NCBI RefSeq assembly: GCF_002105155.1
Contig: NW_019029009.1
Span: 426,146 to 490,145, forward strand
Source of the DNA: Lobosporangium transversale
Lineage: Eukaryota > Mortierellomycota > Mortierellomycetes > Mortierellales > Mortierellaceae
Length of the DNA stretch: 64,000 nucleotides
Direction: 5' to 3'
A program made the position numbers and the translations under genes. Positions 22,505-35,261 of the stretch are shown piece after piece. Under the pieces are notes generated by a model, which was not told where the DNA came from, ran no database searches, and saw nothing but the letters and a program-made list of their open reading frames with translations. Numbering within the stretch: the first letter of the stretch is position 1; each line of letters starts with the position of its first letter.

Positions 22505-23105
22505 TGCCCACCCCTATCCTCCTGGCTTGCGCTTATGCTATAATATTCTCTCCAGTTTTTTCTACTCATTTATCCATGTTAATGAATCCTGTATGTCTTC
22601 ATTTGCTCATCTCTTTAATTGCTAATTATTCTGCATCCTTATCCGATAAGGTCACAAGCGCTTGATTTTTTTTTCTTTTCTTCTCACTTTTGTAATATGA
22701 TCATGTCGTTATTAACATAACACTTACCACAGCTCCATCACGGAAAGGCCAGTCATGGACAGTGATGCCCTCGTTCTGAAGTGTCTCTGCACGGTATGTA
22801 GGCTCGCAGCAGCGGACAACGTCAGTAACGTTGTTGCGCTTCAGCTCGCTCAAGTAGAAGGGAAGGGTTGAGTCGGTAGGGCAATCGAGGATCAAAAAAC
22901 GAATGCCCCTAGTCATCGGAGGTTCGATCAGTGTCAGCTGTCTGCCTAAAGGGGCCAAACCTGGACTGCGGGGGGGTGTAGGCAATCGCTGGAGTCGGGC
23001 GGCTGTAGAAGGGTTGATAGCCATCGATGATGAGGATGAGTCTGTTGAAACAGAGCGGAACATGCTGACGGGAGCGTGCTGAGCGTTGGCAGAGATAGTG
23101 CTCAT
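21727..23105 (-). CDS. PRL/PTP4A-like dual-specificity tyrosine phosphatase
   Basis: Two exons on the minus strand, 23105-22728 and 22137-21727, 262 aa, phase-0 intron (GTAAGT donor, GATAG acceptor). After a Ser/Pro-rich N-terminal extension of about 60 residues, the fold is PRL-like: RGIRFLILDCPTDSTLPFYL, NVTDVVRCCEPTY, the acid loop HDWPFRDGA (general-acid Asp near 123) and the P-loop HCVAGLGRAP (residues 171-180; catalytic Cys 172, Arg 178). VEFIRRRRRGCFNSNQIQYI then follows, close to animal PTP4A. The Ala after the P-loop Arg is characteristic of PRLs. Unlike animal PRLs the protein ends FRLKA after a Gly/Ser linker, so it has no CaaX prenylation box. A Ser/Glu insert separates two structural elements (about 147-163). 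The 590-bp intron contains a 30-bp A tract. Substrate unknown. Confidence 0.88.
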
Positions 23106-24354
23106 TTTATCTGTCTGTTTTCTATGAATGTCTGTCGCTGCTGTTTGTTGTGTGGGTGTAATAAAGTGAAGAGTGTCCGATAGGATAAATGAAAAAATTA
23201 AAAATAAAAAAAAACTATATTATATTTTATGTGGTCCAAAAAAAGTAAATGAGCTTTGGATGTTAGCATTGCTGCAAAGTATTAATTGTGAAGGCTCAAG
23301 TATTGAGGATGAAGTAATGACTAAACAAGTGGTTTTGCAGAATAGTCTTCATTATATATCGAGAAGATTTTGTAGTAAGGATGATGGGGTGTAGAATGTG
23401 GAGATAAAGCGGTGTTCCAATTCATTCTCTAGATGTTTCTACAAATCAATCTCGTCATTCGAACTTGCCTTATAGTGAAACCCAGAAATATTATTCTGTG
23501 TCAAGAAAAAAAAAAAAGGGAAAAAAAAATTCAACGATAAAAAAAAAGTGGAATAAAAGGGAAAAAGGGAACGTGAAAGAATGTTCAAGTGCTCAAATTA
23601 GGGATCATCCAAGCAAGAAGTCGAGTAGAATTCAGTTAGGAAAATGACGAGGAAGTTGACGTGGTTTCCGGCAGCTGCTCGTCGAGAAGTGGAGAGGTGT
23701 GTATTAAAACTACTACTAGAAGGATCAGATTTTTTCATTGGATATCAAGGGAGGCATATACTCGCACAAAGGCGCAAGGGTATTTTTTTATGTGGATTGA
23801 AAGGAAAAAAAAGTGAGTAGGTTGATCAAGAATTAGGGCTGAATCGATCCTATTCAACTGGTAAATGTGTGATGGAGGTGATGGAATCAGGTCTGGTAGG
23901 GATGAAAATGTGGCAAGGTGAAAAAAGGAGAACAGAGAGAACAGAGAATAGAAGTTTTAAAAAGCGCAACAAATTACAAATTTCATTGGAAGATATTTGG
24001 GAAAGACCATTAATTCAAGGGTAAAAATGCAAAAGTCATGCGCCGAATTTTTTTCTTTTTGTCTTTTTTGGCATGATTGTGGCCACTCTGAATAAAGTAT
24101 GTACGTTGAGTATGGTTATCATCTGGTATCCCTTAACAGGTCATTTTACTGAAAACTGATGTATCTTCGTTAGAAGAGCTGACATTTCGAATACAATACC
24201 AATCTGTGAACTGGCTTCTTCAGAAGTTTGCCAAAACGAAAACAAAAACATTGGCAACATTTCTTTTCTAATCAGTATTCAGAGCCTTTGATTACTTGTG
24301 TGGCCAATCAGCTTACTCGCCCTTAAATTTCTGAAATATTACAAGAAAAAAATT
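23106..24354. other. Gap: 5' region of phosphatase and intergenic sequence
   Basis: No gene supported. A plus-strand ATG at 23644 opens a short coding-like stretch (MTRKLTWFPAAARREVE) followed by a possible GT, but no downstream exon could be joined to it. Otherwise A/G-rich sequence. Confidence 0.5.
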
Positions 24355-24522
24355 TTAAGCTTTCTTGTAAAAAGCGGGGGGAGTAACTTTTTCCTCAGCG
24401 CCTCCATTGACTGGTGGCTTTGTATTTCCGAGGAGCTGTCGATCAATAACATTGCGTAAATAATTGTATTTAGTCACAGGGTAGATACATGGCCGCAGCA
24501 GACTACGAGTAGAACCATCCAT
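24355..24522 (-). CDS. Unrecognised small protein, 55 aa
   Basis: ATG at 24522, TAA at 24357-24355; an in-frame stop (TGA) lies just upstream, so the start is fixed unless spliced. The protein is basic near its N terminus (MDGSTRSLLRPC, then YPVTKYNYLRNVIDRQLLG), followed by a Pro/Gly/Glu tail ending FYKKA. Codon use and the sharp change of composition against the A/T-rich flanks suggest a real gene. No transmembrane segment or known motif. The Arg-rich, acid-free first 24 residues would suit a mitochondrial presequence, but this is only inference. Its neighbour on the same strand is catalase, whose stop codon is 174 bp upstream of this ATG. Confidence 0.5.
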   Translation of the reverse strand: MDGSTRSLLRPCIYPVTKYNYLRNVIDRQLLGNTKPPVNGGAEEKVTPPAFYKKA

Positions 24523-24696
24523 GCCTCATGTCTCTATTAACAATAATCACTCTTCGGATAAGATCAATCTTACTCTTATAATTTTTACAACACTGTGTTT
24601 TTATATTTATTTACTATGAGGTGAGTTAAGAATGGTTATATGGACAAAAAAGTTGCAAAGAGGTAAAAAAAAAAAAAGCAATAAACAATAGGATAT

Positions 24697-26772
24697 TTAA
24701 GCCTTGGACTGAAGAGCCTTAAGCTTGGCTTCAACACGAGCACCCCACTCCTTATCGGCACGCTTAATATGTTGAACTTGGCGTTCCTGAAGGAAGGGCT
24801 TGGCATTCTTCAAGTGACCGGCCATGTTGTCAACCAAGTCAGACTTCTCCTCGGCGCTCAAAAGACGGTACAAGTCACCAGGCTGGACAAAGTCCTCATC
24901 TGAGAGCTGGATATAATGGCGGGCAGCAATAGCGTTAACCTCGAAGCTAGAGTAGGTGTTTGCGACACCGCTCTGCTTGGCACCTCCGAAGGAGTTGGGC
25001 TCATAGTTGGGGGCAGCGCCACCGTTGCCGTTGACGGCCATGAAGCCATCACGCTGCTGGTTGTTAATGCGAGCATTGTAAGCAACGTTAATGGGGATCT
25101 GCTGGTAGTTGGTGCCGAGACGGTGGCGATGGGTATCGGGGTAAGAGAAGAGACGACCCTGCAACATACGGTCGGTCGAGGCCTCAATACCGGGAACCAT
25201 GTGCGAGGGCGAGAAGGCAGCTTGCTCAACCTCGGCAAAGTAATTGTCGGGGTTGCGGTTGAGAACCATCTTTCCAACGGGGATCAAGGGATAATCCTTC
25301 TGAGACCAGACCTTGGTGACATCGAAGGGGTTCCAGCGGTAAGTGGCAGCCTCCTTCACAGTCATGACCTGGATATGAACAGTCCATGAAGGGAAGTCAC
25401 CCTTGGCAATGGCGTTGAAGAGATCGGCAGTGGCATAGTCAGGGGCCTCAGAGGCAAGCTTGGCAGCCTCAGAGGCCTTGAGGTTCTTGATACCCTGGTC
25501 GCACTTGAAGTGCCACTTGACAAAGTGAGCCTCACCAGCCTCGTTAACAAGCTTCAAGGTGTGAGAAGAGAAGCCGTGCATGTGGCGGTAGCCATCAGGG
25601 GTACCGCGGTTGGAGAAGAGAATGGTGACCTGGTGAAGAGTCTCGGGGACGAGTGAGATGAAGTCCCAGAAGGCATCAGGATCTCCGCAGTTAGTCTGGG
25701 GGTTACGCTTCTGGGTGTGGATGAAATCAGGGAACTTGATGGGGTCACGACTATTGTAAAAGAGATCCATGAACCATGTATACTTTAGTCAGTACAAAAC
25801 TTATTTTTTTGTGTTTGGAAATATTCCGTGGTGACATGTGATTTGTTTTTGTCTGCTGTTGGGTGGTGTGGCAACGATTTTTTTTCAGTCCTGAAATTGC
25901 AGCTCTTCTTCCCGATTCGGTCGCCTACAAAATTTTTGTTTGTATCTTTAGCAGACCACAGCTATTTTGGATTGACATGTCACATGGCTACTTACATGAA
26001 GAAGACGGGGGTGTTGTTTCCGACCATATCCCAGTTACCCTCCTCGGTATAGAACTTGACGGCGAAACCACGAGGGTCACGAGCCGTATCAGCAGAACCC
26101 TTCTCACCTCCGACAGTAGAGAAGCGAGTGAAGAGAGGGGTGCGCTTGCCGATGCGGTTCAAGAACTTGGCCTTGGTATACTTGGTGATGTCGTGAGTAA
26201 CCTCGAAGTAACCATGGGCACCAGCACCCTTGGCGTGGACAACACGCTCGGGAATACGCTCACGGTCAAAGTGGGACAACTTGTCAATAAGAGCGAAATC
26301 CTGGAGAAGACTTTAAAACAGATCATGGTTTCAATAGAAAGAATAGAATTTGTGTTAGAATTTCATACAGAACCATTCATATTTCATTTCAGGGATCAGA
26401 AGTGAGGAATGTTTCATGTCTTTTTTTTTATGTACACTGAACCAAACAAGACAGTGTAAAGAGACAGTGCAAAGATTTTTGAAGATGCATAACCCATTTC
26501 ACAGCCTGTGGGACAATGAGTTGCACATTTCAAGCACATGGTGCCTCAATTGTTCTCCGCAGTGCTTCCGGAACAAAACCCCAAATTTCTCTACAACAAC
26601 ATTTTCGCTGTCCAGAAGACACGGTAAAATCCCTGGAGTGAATGGGATAACTGCAATGAAGGAAAGGTGGAGAGGTGTGAAGTACTTACATTGGGCCGAA
26701 TTGACCAGCAGTGATGGAGTTCTGGTTGTCCTCAACGGGGTTGCCGTTGGATGTAGTAAGGATAGAAGACAT
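24697..26772 (-). CDS. Catalase (heme, small-subunit type)
   Basis: Three exons on the minus strand, 26772-26690, 26310-25996 and 25750-24697, giving 483 aa. Both introns are phase 2 with GTAAGT donors; the joins restore [17 protein letters not shown] and [23 protein letters not shown]. The length fits clade-3-like small-subunit catalases. Catalytic His 53 lies in [13 protein letters not shown] and Asn 126 in [11 protein letters not shown]. The heme-ligand Tyr is in [12 protein letters not shown] (about residue 336). It decomposes hydrogen peroxide to water and oxygen. The C terminus is ...ALQSKA, which is not a canonical peroxisomal SKL-type signal though it is close in form, so peroxisomal versus cytosolic location is open. 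Codon bias toward C/G-ending codons is stronger than in its neighbours, consistent with high expression. Confidence 0.96.
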
Positions 26773-29700
26773 GATGATTCGTGAGTGTATGTATGAGGGT
26801 GTGGGTGAATGAACAAGAAGAAAAAAGAAGAAAAGAAGAAAAGAAAGAGAAACCGAAGCTCGGTGTCTTCCTTTAATAAAGTGTGCCTGTCCTTGTCTCG
26901 TTGTCGTACAGTTTTCCGAAGACGAACTAGTTTTATTTTTTTCCTTTTTCCAGCAGAGGTTTCTGGTTTGTTCTCCGTGGATTAAGCGAGAGAGCGATGC
27001 TTTTCTAAACTTTAAAAATGAACCGGAACAAGTCAATTTGCTCCGAGTGCCCACTCGTTGAATTTTTTCTCTCACTGCTCCGGTTCGACAACTGTACACC
27101 CAGATATTTTTCTGATCGGTCTCCATCCTCCGCATTTTGCGGGCAAAAATACATTTCTGCTCAAGACAAAAAGGAAATTCTGACATGTGACTTTATACGT
27201 GATTAAAGTGGGGCAGGATTCCAAACTATACCATATAGCGCAACTGGCTGTTTTTTTCCATTCTTGGATCCCCTGTAGCCTAGTTGGTGCGTGCACTAAT
27301 GTAGACTAACAATCTCTGTTTCTTATGTATATACCTTATATTCATGCGCAGCAGGGACATGGCATCTTTTAAGTACTTCTGACCTTTCTTTGGTTAGATG
27401 CCAAGCCTGAAGCACCAACGTACTGACAAAACTCCGCCAGCCAACGACCCAATAGCCAACGATCCGATAACCAAGGGACTTTGCCTAGTTCATGCTTTCA
27501 TGGCGATAAGCACGGAATACCGATTAGGGTCTCAGGAGACTCGCCTTAACAATGAGAGGCTTCAGAAAGATGGAGTGCTTGCTAGAAAGCCCGATCCTTA
27601 TTCTTGAATGACCCAAGTCCTATAGCAAGGCTATATACAAATTATCTAAGACTTATTCCCATCTACTACATCTATCACATGTAGTAGGACCTTGAGACCA
27701 ATGTCAACAATTCCCTTTTGAGTCTCTTTTAGATTTTTGATCTTGAGGTGCCAGATATTGCCATAAATGTTTGCCAGATAACGCACCATGCTCTCAAGAT
27801 CCCTTGGTGGCTTGTTAGCTTGAATCTGGTTCTTCTCCATGCTTTACACAATGAACGAGGGAAATGCGTACACACATAAGCTTTCTTCTAATCACTATTG
27901 AACGTCTCTCGTCCGACTCTTTCATATCCATCCTTGTAACCATGATAAGGTTGATCTTCCCAGGTTCAATAGTGTGATACTGCGAGACGAGCATAGCATG
28001 TAAGCAAAAAAGGTCACCTCTAGTTTTCAATCGATATTACTGTTTGTAAGCCACATAAGCCTTCTTCATCTGCTTCGATTTCCGTGCTATTCCAGAGAAA
28101 GTAATACCTGATTTTGTTTGTGCCTTCTAGATGACAATCCCTATAGCAGCTTCACTTCTACCCCACCTCCCTTTCCGCTACTACGCTTGAGCAGCTTATG
28201 CGAGTGCGCGAGGCATATGTGCACTCATGCTCGGGCAGTAAAAGGTTAATTTTGATATTATTAGTATTTTCATTCAACTTATGAGTCTTTAAATCCGGCT
28301 TACTTTACTGCAAGTCCGATAACGCACAGACGAAGTGCTAATTTTGAAGGGTCTAATGAAAGACCATATAGTTACTCATATACTCATATAAATGTTAACG
28401 ACATCTTATTGATTGTTCATGACGAAAAAAGAAAAGGTACAAAGCTATGACCTTAATAGTACAGAACTACAAGTTGTAGCGAGGTCTATCACAACATTCC
28501 AGCATAGTTATAATTAATAGGTAAACGAATAACATGTCTGCAGTGAGACTGTTAACGTTGCATGCATACATTTCCAATTTTCTATCTGCTGCCGAACTCA
28601 TGTCAAATTCAGCACACGATCTGATGCTGCAGATTCTGAAATACGATTCCGTGTGTGTCCAAACATTTTGTTGTAGTGGAGTAGTTGATTGCGGGGGATC
28701 ATATGAGTAGTGTAGTGTTCCACCCAAATACTCAATGTCATGTGTATTTTTTCTTTATTAGTATTTTGCAAAACAAAAAAAAAAAAAAAAAAAAAAAAAA
28801 AGGCTGCGTATAACGGGTTCTTAATCCCATAGCTCTCAGCCAGCCAGGACATAATAAACGTCAAACACTCAACTGGTTCTACACAATCGAACTTTGGACG
28901 TTCTTGAGAGCTACCAATCTCAAGATCTGTACTTGTAACGCAGCCTCTCTCCAATCTAACCTCGTTTCTCTGTTATGTTCTGTGCAGATGGAAGATGGAT
29001 ATAAATCCAACAGTAAGATTTTTAACTAAATATACAGAAATGCACTATCTGAGTCAGCTTATTAATGGAAGATTGGGACTAGACAGCCCTGACCGTATAT
29101 TTTCAGGCTCCAATGTGAAGGAATAAGTAGACAAGTAGACAATAAAATGATTGTTTTGACTCAGTCATACTAAATGTGTATTCCGACATTGCTCTCTGTT
29201 TTATTCTCCTCCATTGATTTGGGCGCTCTCTTTAACAGTCCACTCAAAACGGAAAGTATATATCATGGTATCCTGCCGTCAGAGAGCGAAGTTCCAACAT
29301 GAAGCAATAGCCCAAATGCTGTATGACCGTGGGTCCCCGCACTGACAACAAATGATCTTGTCCAGAATTATTGAAAAGAGAAAGAAGATCAAGTATATAC
29401 TTTATAAAAATTTTCCAGAATCACCAAATCTGTAAGGAGCGTCTTTTTTTAAAATAAAGTATGCAATGCATGCCATGCCATGCAGTAACAATGATCACTG
29501 CATTTACTGCATTATTTTTTGTTTATTTGCGCGGCAAAAATGCTCGGCTCTGGTGCAGAAAGTGTGCTCTGTCTTCAAACTTTCTTCGTGCTCCGTAAAC
29601 TGTCAACCAATCCTATCGAAGTGCATTTGATAATTAAGTATTTTTACTCCGCCATGAAGGCTAGATCGCCAGATCCCATAAGAAAGCAGCGGTACATAAA

Positions 29701-31386
29701 GCGGCGTTGACCGCCTGTTTGCCCTTTTTTTTTATGCATATCATTTAGATAGCCAGGATTATGAAGTGGCAGTAACATTCTTGTGAAAATAATAAACCTC
29801 CAACTCTTTTCCTTGTCATACATTACTTTATGGGCTGCAGCCTAATCCATTTCATTGGCATATTTCAATATAAACTGATCGTGTCAGGAGTAGAAAGGAA
29901 GTGGGTCAGTGCTATGCAAGATTACAATGGAAGTAACACCCAGGTGCCAAGGATGGCTTCTGAAGGATGGTACAGAATCAAAGCCTTGCAGTCGGAGGGA
30001 AAAGGAAAGAGGAGTATCTGCACCTTTGTAGAGTATCGGTGATCTTTTGCTAATTTAATGAGGAGAAAATGGATCTATTTGTTTGTTGTTTGGTTTCTTC
30101 GTGCAATTTAGAATTGATCCAGTCTATTAGTTGGCTCAATTATTGAACAACTGTGGCAAATTCCAGACAACCGCGTGTTTGACTTGTATCTTACAACGCC
30201 CCTTGCTCTTTTTTATTAATACACTAATTCATAGTATAATGGCTCAATGGTTAATGGCTAATTGTCAATGATCCATGACCCATAAGCAACAATGGCTCTT
30301 AGGCCTGCTTCTTCTTTATTTCCCTTGCTCGCTCTCCGTTTCCTTCCTTCTCACTTTTTGCACTTTGAGCAAAAATAAAAATAAAAATTAGAGTAGAGCG
30401 AATTAACCAAAAATCAAAAAGGGGAATTCGTTGTCACCCCAAAATACTTTTTGTACTACCGGAGAAATAGAAAATAGAAAACTCTTTTTTCTGGATCTCA
30501 TCTGTCTTTCAACGTATTCATCTTTTTATATCAATCTTTAAACGCCTCATTCGTATAGGATGAATATCTGCAATTACATCTCTAGTGTTTGAAGATATAA
30601 TAATTCATTAATCCATCTAATCAAATGTTCGCGCTATATACTTGATATCACTATGAATAACCACATTCGACCACCATCAGTACCAAGCGGCAGGACCGCT
30701 TTTCCCAACAATTTAGGGATTCACCATATTGCCAAATTAGCGCCACTAGTCAACACGAGAGCCTCTCAAGTTAAAGTCCACATTTGACCACATTACTCTT
30801 GACCTTGGTCAACTCTTCGTGTTGTTGATTTATTTCGTTAACATATACTATTGATGAAATTAACCCCAAAGTAAGCAATAGTAATATATATATATCAACA
30901 ATAATCACTATTGAAACAATGCTCTCACTGATGGACATGAGCTTGTTGACTGCAGCTTTAGATCGCCTGAACTTAGTCAATCTGCAATGGCAGCTAAAGC
31001 AAATCCAGAATTAGCATCTCGAGGAGAGGAGTACATTATTGCAGATACAGATGTAGATATCCTTGTTATTAAGACATCTGAGCCCTCCTATTCAAAATCA
31101 AGAAAGTTTGTGGGTTGCTCTCATAGTCAAATATTTTATGGACAGGGTCCTTTTAAACGGCCAGGTCAGGAGCAAGTTTGGGATAAAAACCACCAACCAC
31201 ATCGACAAAGCGGTTCTGAGAAATTGGACTTCGGCAACCCGCAGAGTTCCAGCCACGAGGATCAAGCCATCTTAAACCATTCTTTGTGTGATCTCGAGCA
31301 AATCCTTTCTTCGTCTTCTTTGTCTTTGTCTTTTTCTCAACAAGAAGAACCCCTCCCCCTTTACCCCTCAAACCTTTACTCTTACC
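26773..31386. other. 4.6-kb gene-poor stretch
   Basis: 5' region of catalase (A/G-rich near 26810-26855) and long intergenic sequence up to the F-box gene. Contains an A run (28775-28801) and short coding-like debris at 27,640-28,030 on the minus strand. That debris is two overlapping open stretches of about 64 and 71 codons in different frames, suggesting a broken unknown gene. No tRNA, rRNA or recognised transposon found. Confidence 0.5.
27646..27840 (-). pseudogene. Possible fragment of an unknown gene
   Basis: ATG-initiated 64-codon frame (MEKNQIQANKPPRDLESMVR...) with coding-like amino-acid composition and a TAG stop. A second open stretch upstream in another frame (to about 28030) overlaps it, as expected after a frameshift. 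No family recognised; may also be chance. Confidence 0.25.
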
Positions 31387-34300
31387 ATGTCGTCTAATGA
31401 TACAACGACAATGATGACCCCCACCCTCACCGACAACAATAACAGGCGCTTGAGCCGCTTGGCCATGTCATCCTCACCATCCTTGCTATTGTCATCAGAA
31501 TCTACCTGTCACCCTATTTCCTCCCCAACGCCCTCCTACCTCTTTTCCGCTTCCACATCTTGCCTGGTATCATCAGCGAACATGTGTTCTGCTTCCGCCT
31601 CTCCTGCTTCTCCTTCCCATTCCCACCAAATATATAGAACAATCAGTCCTGCGCCTACGCCCCTTGGATTAACTGCAGCACTCTCTTCGAACGATACACA
31701 AACGACCACGAGGTGTAGTCAAAGAAGCAGTGACCGCGATAATATTAATATTGCTGAAACCTCGTGCTCATCAGCTCTAGGTGTTGATGTTAGTGATAAT
31801 GTGAATCATACCTACAGCTGTAACCTCGTGCTTCAATCGGCTGTCAGTCTCCCTCTCCCTTCAGCTCTCTGCACGACTGAGAAGCCCTCACAGCAGGATG
31901 AGCATCAAGTCATAAGGGCACGGGTCAACTCATCAACGGCCTCGCTTGTCTCACTTTCCCTTTCATCCCAGGGTTTGCGGCATATTTCTCCCGGACTAAG
32001 TTCACTGCAACAACAACAATTCTTTCAGCACCTTGCCCAGCAACAGCAGGAAGAACAGCCATTGCAACACCACCAAGGCGATTCTTCTCAGTCACAAGGG
32101 ACCACACTCTCCATCTCAACCTTCAAAAGCTCCTTGCAAACAGACGAGGAGTTCTCTCCCTCTTCACTCTCTTCTTCCTCCTCTTCCTCCTCCTCCTCCT
32201 CACACTATTACTCTTCTTCTGATGAAGAACCATCCTCTCCAGTTTTCAATCCCTACAATTCAAAAGCATTTTATCTCTTCCATCAAAATAACCAGATTAA
32301 TTCTGAGAGCATGGTCAACTTGACCGCATCCTCTATGCACATTGCTTCTCCGTCCGAGTCTTGTTCTGATTTCTCATCCGCATTCCACTCTCCTTCCGCA
32401 TCTACTATTTGGACATCACCTTCTTGCAACATGAGAGGACCCTCCATTTCCTTATCACAACAAATCGCTTCAATTTCAGAGGAGCACATTGGCAGTCAAA
32501 GCCAAAATAAGGGTAAAGGGATCGCCAGAGCCTATCATCGTTATAATCAACGACGTATTGACAAAGCAAGTTTTGACGTACTACCAAGAGAGATCAGGAT
32601 CCATATCTTCCGCTACCTTTCAACATTCCAACTAATCCGAGTCTCAAGGGTAAAAAAAAAACTCTATGCACCGATGAAAATTTTTTGATTTTTTGATTTT
32701 TTTTTTTCGTTTTGTCATTATTATTGCTTCTGATCCTCTCCTAATGTTACCATTGCACTGACATGAAAGACCTCTAATAAACATGATCATTTACACGTCA
32801 TTCTAGGTCAGTCGGGCATGGAGGGGTATTGCTATGGACGGGTCTCTTTGGAAGACAATTGATGTAACAAGATATTACAAAAGTATCAAGGATAATCAGC
32901 TCCGCGCATTGGGATCTGCCGCATCCAACTTTTTGCGCTGTGCAAACTTCCGGTATGTCTTTTTATTTTTTTGACTGCGACTTTCAAGTGGCGAAATCTT
33001 CATGCCCATTCCCCCCTTCCCCCCCCCCCTAAAATGAGTCTTGATCACAAAGAACTAACGCAAGTATTCAAAATTCAAAATTCGTTAGTGGATGCGTACA
33101 GCTCTCTGATAAATCTTTGACCACCATTGCAGAGCGCTGCCCCAATATTGAGCGTCTTAATCTCACGGGGTGTCGTCTTATCACCTCCAAGGCCATTGCA
33201 GATGCTTGTACGAACTTGCCCCTCCTCGTTCATCTCGATCTCGCAGGCCTCCAGTCTGTCAATAACTTCACTCTCCAGACCTTGGCGGTCTACTGTCGCT
33301 CACTCCAGATTCTAAACTTGGCGTGGTGCAAACAGATCTCTGGGAGTGGACTGATCAAGCTGACTAGAAGCTGTCAAGAGCTACAAAAGCTCAATGTTTC
33401 AGGATGCCCTGGATTGGAGGATCGATATATGCCCGTTATTGGTATGAACATGCCTAAAATGAAGGAACTCTGTCTGAATGGATGCACCTCGTTAACAGAT
33501 CGTGGCCTGATCGGCTTGCTCTCCGGGCTATCAGTGACTTCGAGCAAGAAGCATCGCAAATGGAGGATGAGGAAACGGATGGCTTCGTCTGTGAGAGTGT
33601 CAAGTTTGGGACACCTACTTATCAACCAAAGTTCATGTAACGATGATGACAGCGAGGATGAGGAGGGTGATGATATTGAGAAGGAAGGAGACTCTGATAA
33701 GGAAAGCGATATCGATGGTAATGAGGATGAAAATGATGAAGGCGACTCGGGAGAGGATGCGACTGAGGTTGGCAGCAATAATGCCAATGCTATTCCAATC
33801 CAACCACTTTCTTCCTCTTCAAAAAATAATTCCTCACAGGCAGGTCCTGAGGGACTACAGGCCCGACTTGTTTACCTTGGTCTGTCTCAGTGCCGTCTCC
33901 TTACACAAGAAGCTCTCCGGGCCATCGGCCATCTCTGCAGCCGTCATTTGCGTCGTCTCGAGATCTCAAGTTGTGAGAACTTCAACGATGAAGGACTCAT
34001 CTATCTCGCGCAGCGCTGCACTCACCTCCGGTCTCTCGACCTTGAAGATGTAACTCTCTTGACTGATGCTTCACTGCGTGCATTTGCATTGAACTTGCCC
34101 AGGCTTGAACGGATTTGTCTTTCTTATTGCGAGAATGTGACAGACCAAGGAGTCATGCATCTGTTACGACCAGCATCTAATCCTACTACGCTGTCTACAG
34201 CAACTGCCATGATGATGAATATTGAGAGTCCATCCCCTTACTGTCCCAAGTTGACTCATATCGAGCTCGATAACTGTTTATTGATCACCGACAGACTGCT

Positions 34301-35261
34301 ACTCGAGTTTGCAAACGTCTTGGAAGAGCGTGCAGTAGCAGCTCTAGAAAGGCGTAAAGAAAGGGAGAAGAAGCGTGAGGAACGAGGAGCGAGAATCCAA
34401 CAAAGGAAGCGAAAGCCAATGTCGCCTCGACAAACACAGCAGGAGAAAGATATGGATGAAGTTAATCAACAGACAAAGACTGGACTGGAGCCAGATCAAA
34501 ATACACTACAGCTTGCTGGACCAAGCAGTACTGTAGCTGCAGATCAGGCTAGTTCTTCGTCACCTGTCAATATTCCTAGTCATTTCCAACAATCCTCAGC
34601 ATTTGCTGCCGGTTCGCCATCATCCTACTCCTCATCCCCACTGCAACCTCGCAGTGTTCTGGCTTCAACATCGTTGTCTGATGAGATAGTCGTCAAAAAG
34701 ACACGACCAGGTACTCGTATCATGGCTCCAACACGTTCGTTTTCCGATCTATCCACATCCTCAACTGCGTCTCTGCCTCTCACATGGCCTGCGGAGGGCC
34801 TAACGCTCCGGAATGCTAATGGGAATAACAACAAGAAAGGAGGAGTAGCCCGAGCAAGAAGGCCTATTCGACCTACGATGCAAGTTTTTGATTGCCGAAA
34901 CATCACTCTCGAGGGAGTTGAAGCTGCAAAGACTCGGTCACCCTCACTTTTGATCCGAAGCTACTACTCATGGACCCATCCCTCCGCTTCCGGACCTGCT
35001 GAATCTTCGGCATTTGCGGGTAACAGCAGCAGTGGCTCTGGCGGCATGAGTTTTTTTGATGGAGAGGGAGAAGGTAACGCAGATGATGAGGATGCGGATG
35101 GTGGAGCAAGCAACGGAGACAGTTCGAATACGAGTTTACATCATCTGCAACACATGCAGCAGCAAATACAGAGCAGGCGAAGCTCAATGTTGCAGCGTGC
35201 ACGGTCCGGTCTTTCACGTCCAGTTAGTGCACGAGAACCAGCACAGTGCTGTGTAATGTAA
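31387..35261 (+). CDS. F-box / leucine-rich-repeat protein (Grr1-like) with CaaX tail
   Basis: Three exons: 31387-32649, 32807-32952 and 33089-35261, 1,193 aa; donors GTAAAA and GTATGT, acceptors TTCTAG and CGTTAG. A long Ser/Thr/Gln-rich N terminus (about 390 residues, including a Ser run) precedes the F-box (about 396-441). The F-box is split by intron 1: FDVLPREIRIHIFRYLSTFQ then SRVSRAWRGIAMDGSLWKTI. Cys-containing LRRs follow (motifs like CPNIERLNLTGC, LQILNLAWC, LRRLEISSC), interrupted by an acidic insert (about 655-700) and a basic/disordered insert (about 880-1070). A Grr1-style end VFDCRNITLEGVEAAK follows. It is the substrate receptor of an SCF ubiquitin ligase by family. The last four residues are CCVM, a consensus CaaX farnesylation box; animal FBXL2/FBXL20 also carry a CaaX, so membrane anchoring is plausible. 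Yeast Grr1 acts in nutrient sensing and cyclin turnover. Confidence 0.88.

Noticed and set aside
24858-25389. Antisense and shifted frames over catalase
   Set aside because: Shadows caused by GC-biased third positions of a highly expressed gene.
26686-27186. Extended frame upstream of catalase exon 1
   Set aside because: It begins at a non-ATG codon and runs through A/G-rich 5' sequence; the catalase start at 26772 fits the family length.
27266-27312. tRNA-like D-arm (TAGCCTAGTTGGT)
   Set aside because: No matching T-arm (GGTTCGA-type) or acceptor-stem pairing within a tRNA length.
30771-30980. Hydrophobic 69-codon minus-strand frame
   Set aside because: AT-rich sequence gives Ile/Leu codons by chance; no start context or homologous motif.
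33374-33787. Ser-rich antisense frame over the acidic insert of the F-box gene
   Set aside because: Complement of GA-rich acidic codons; no independent support.
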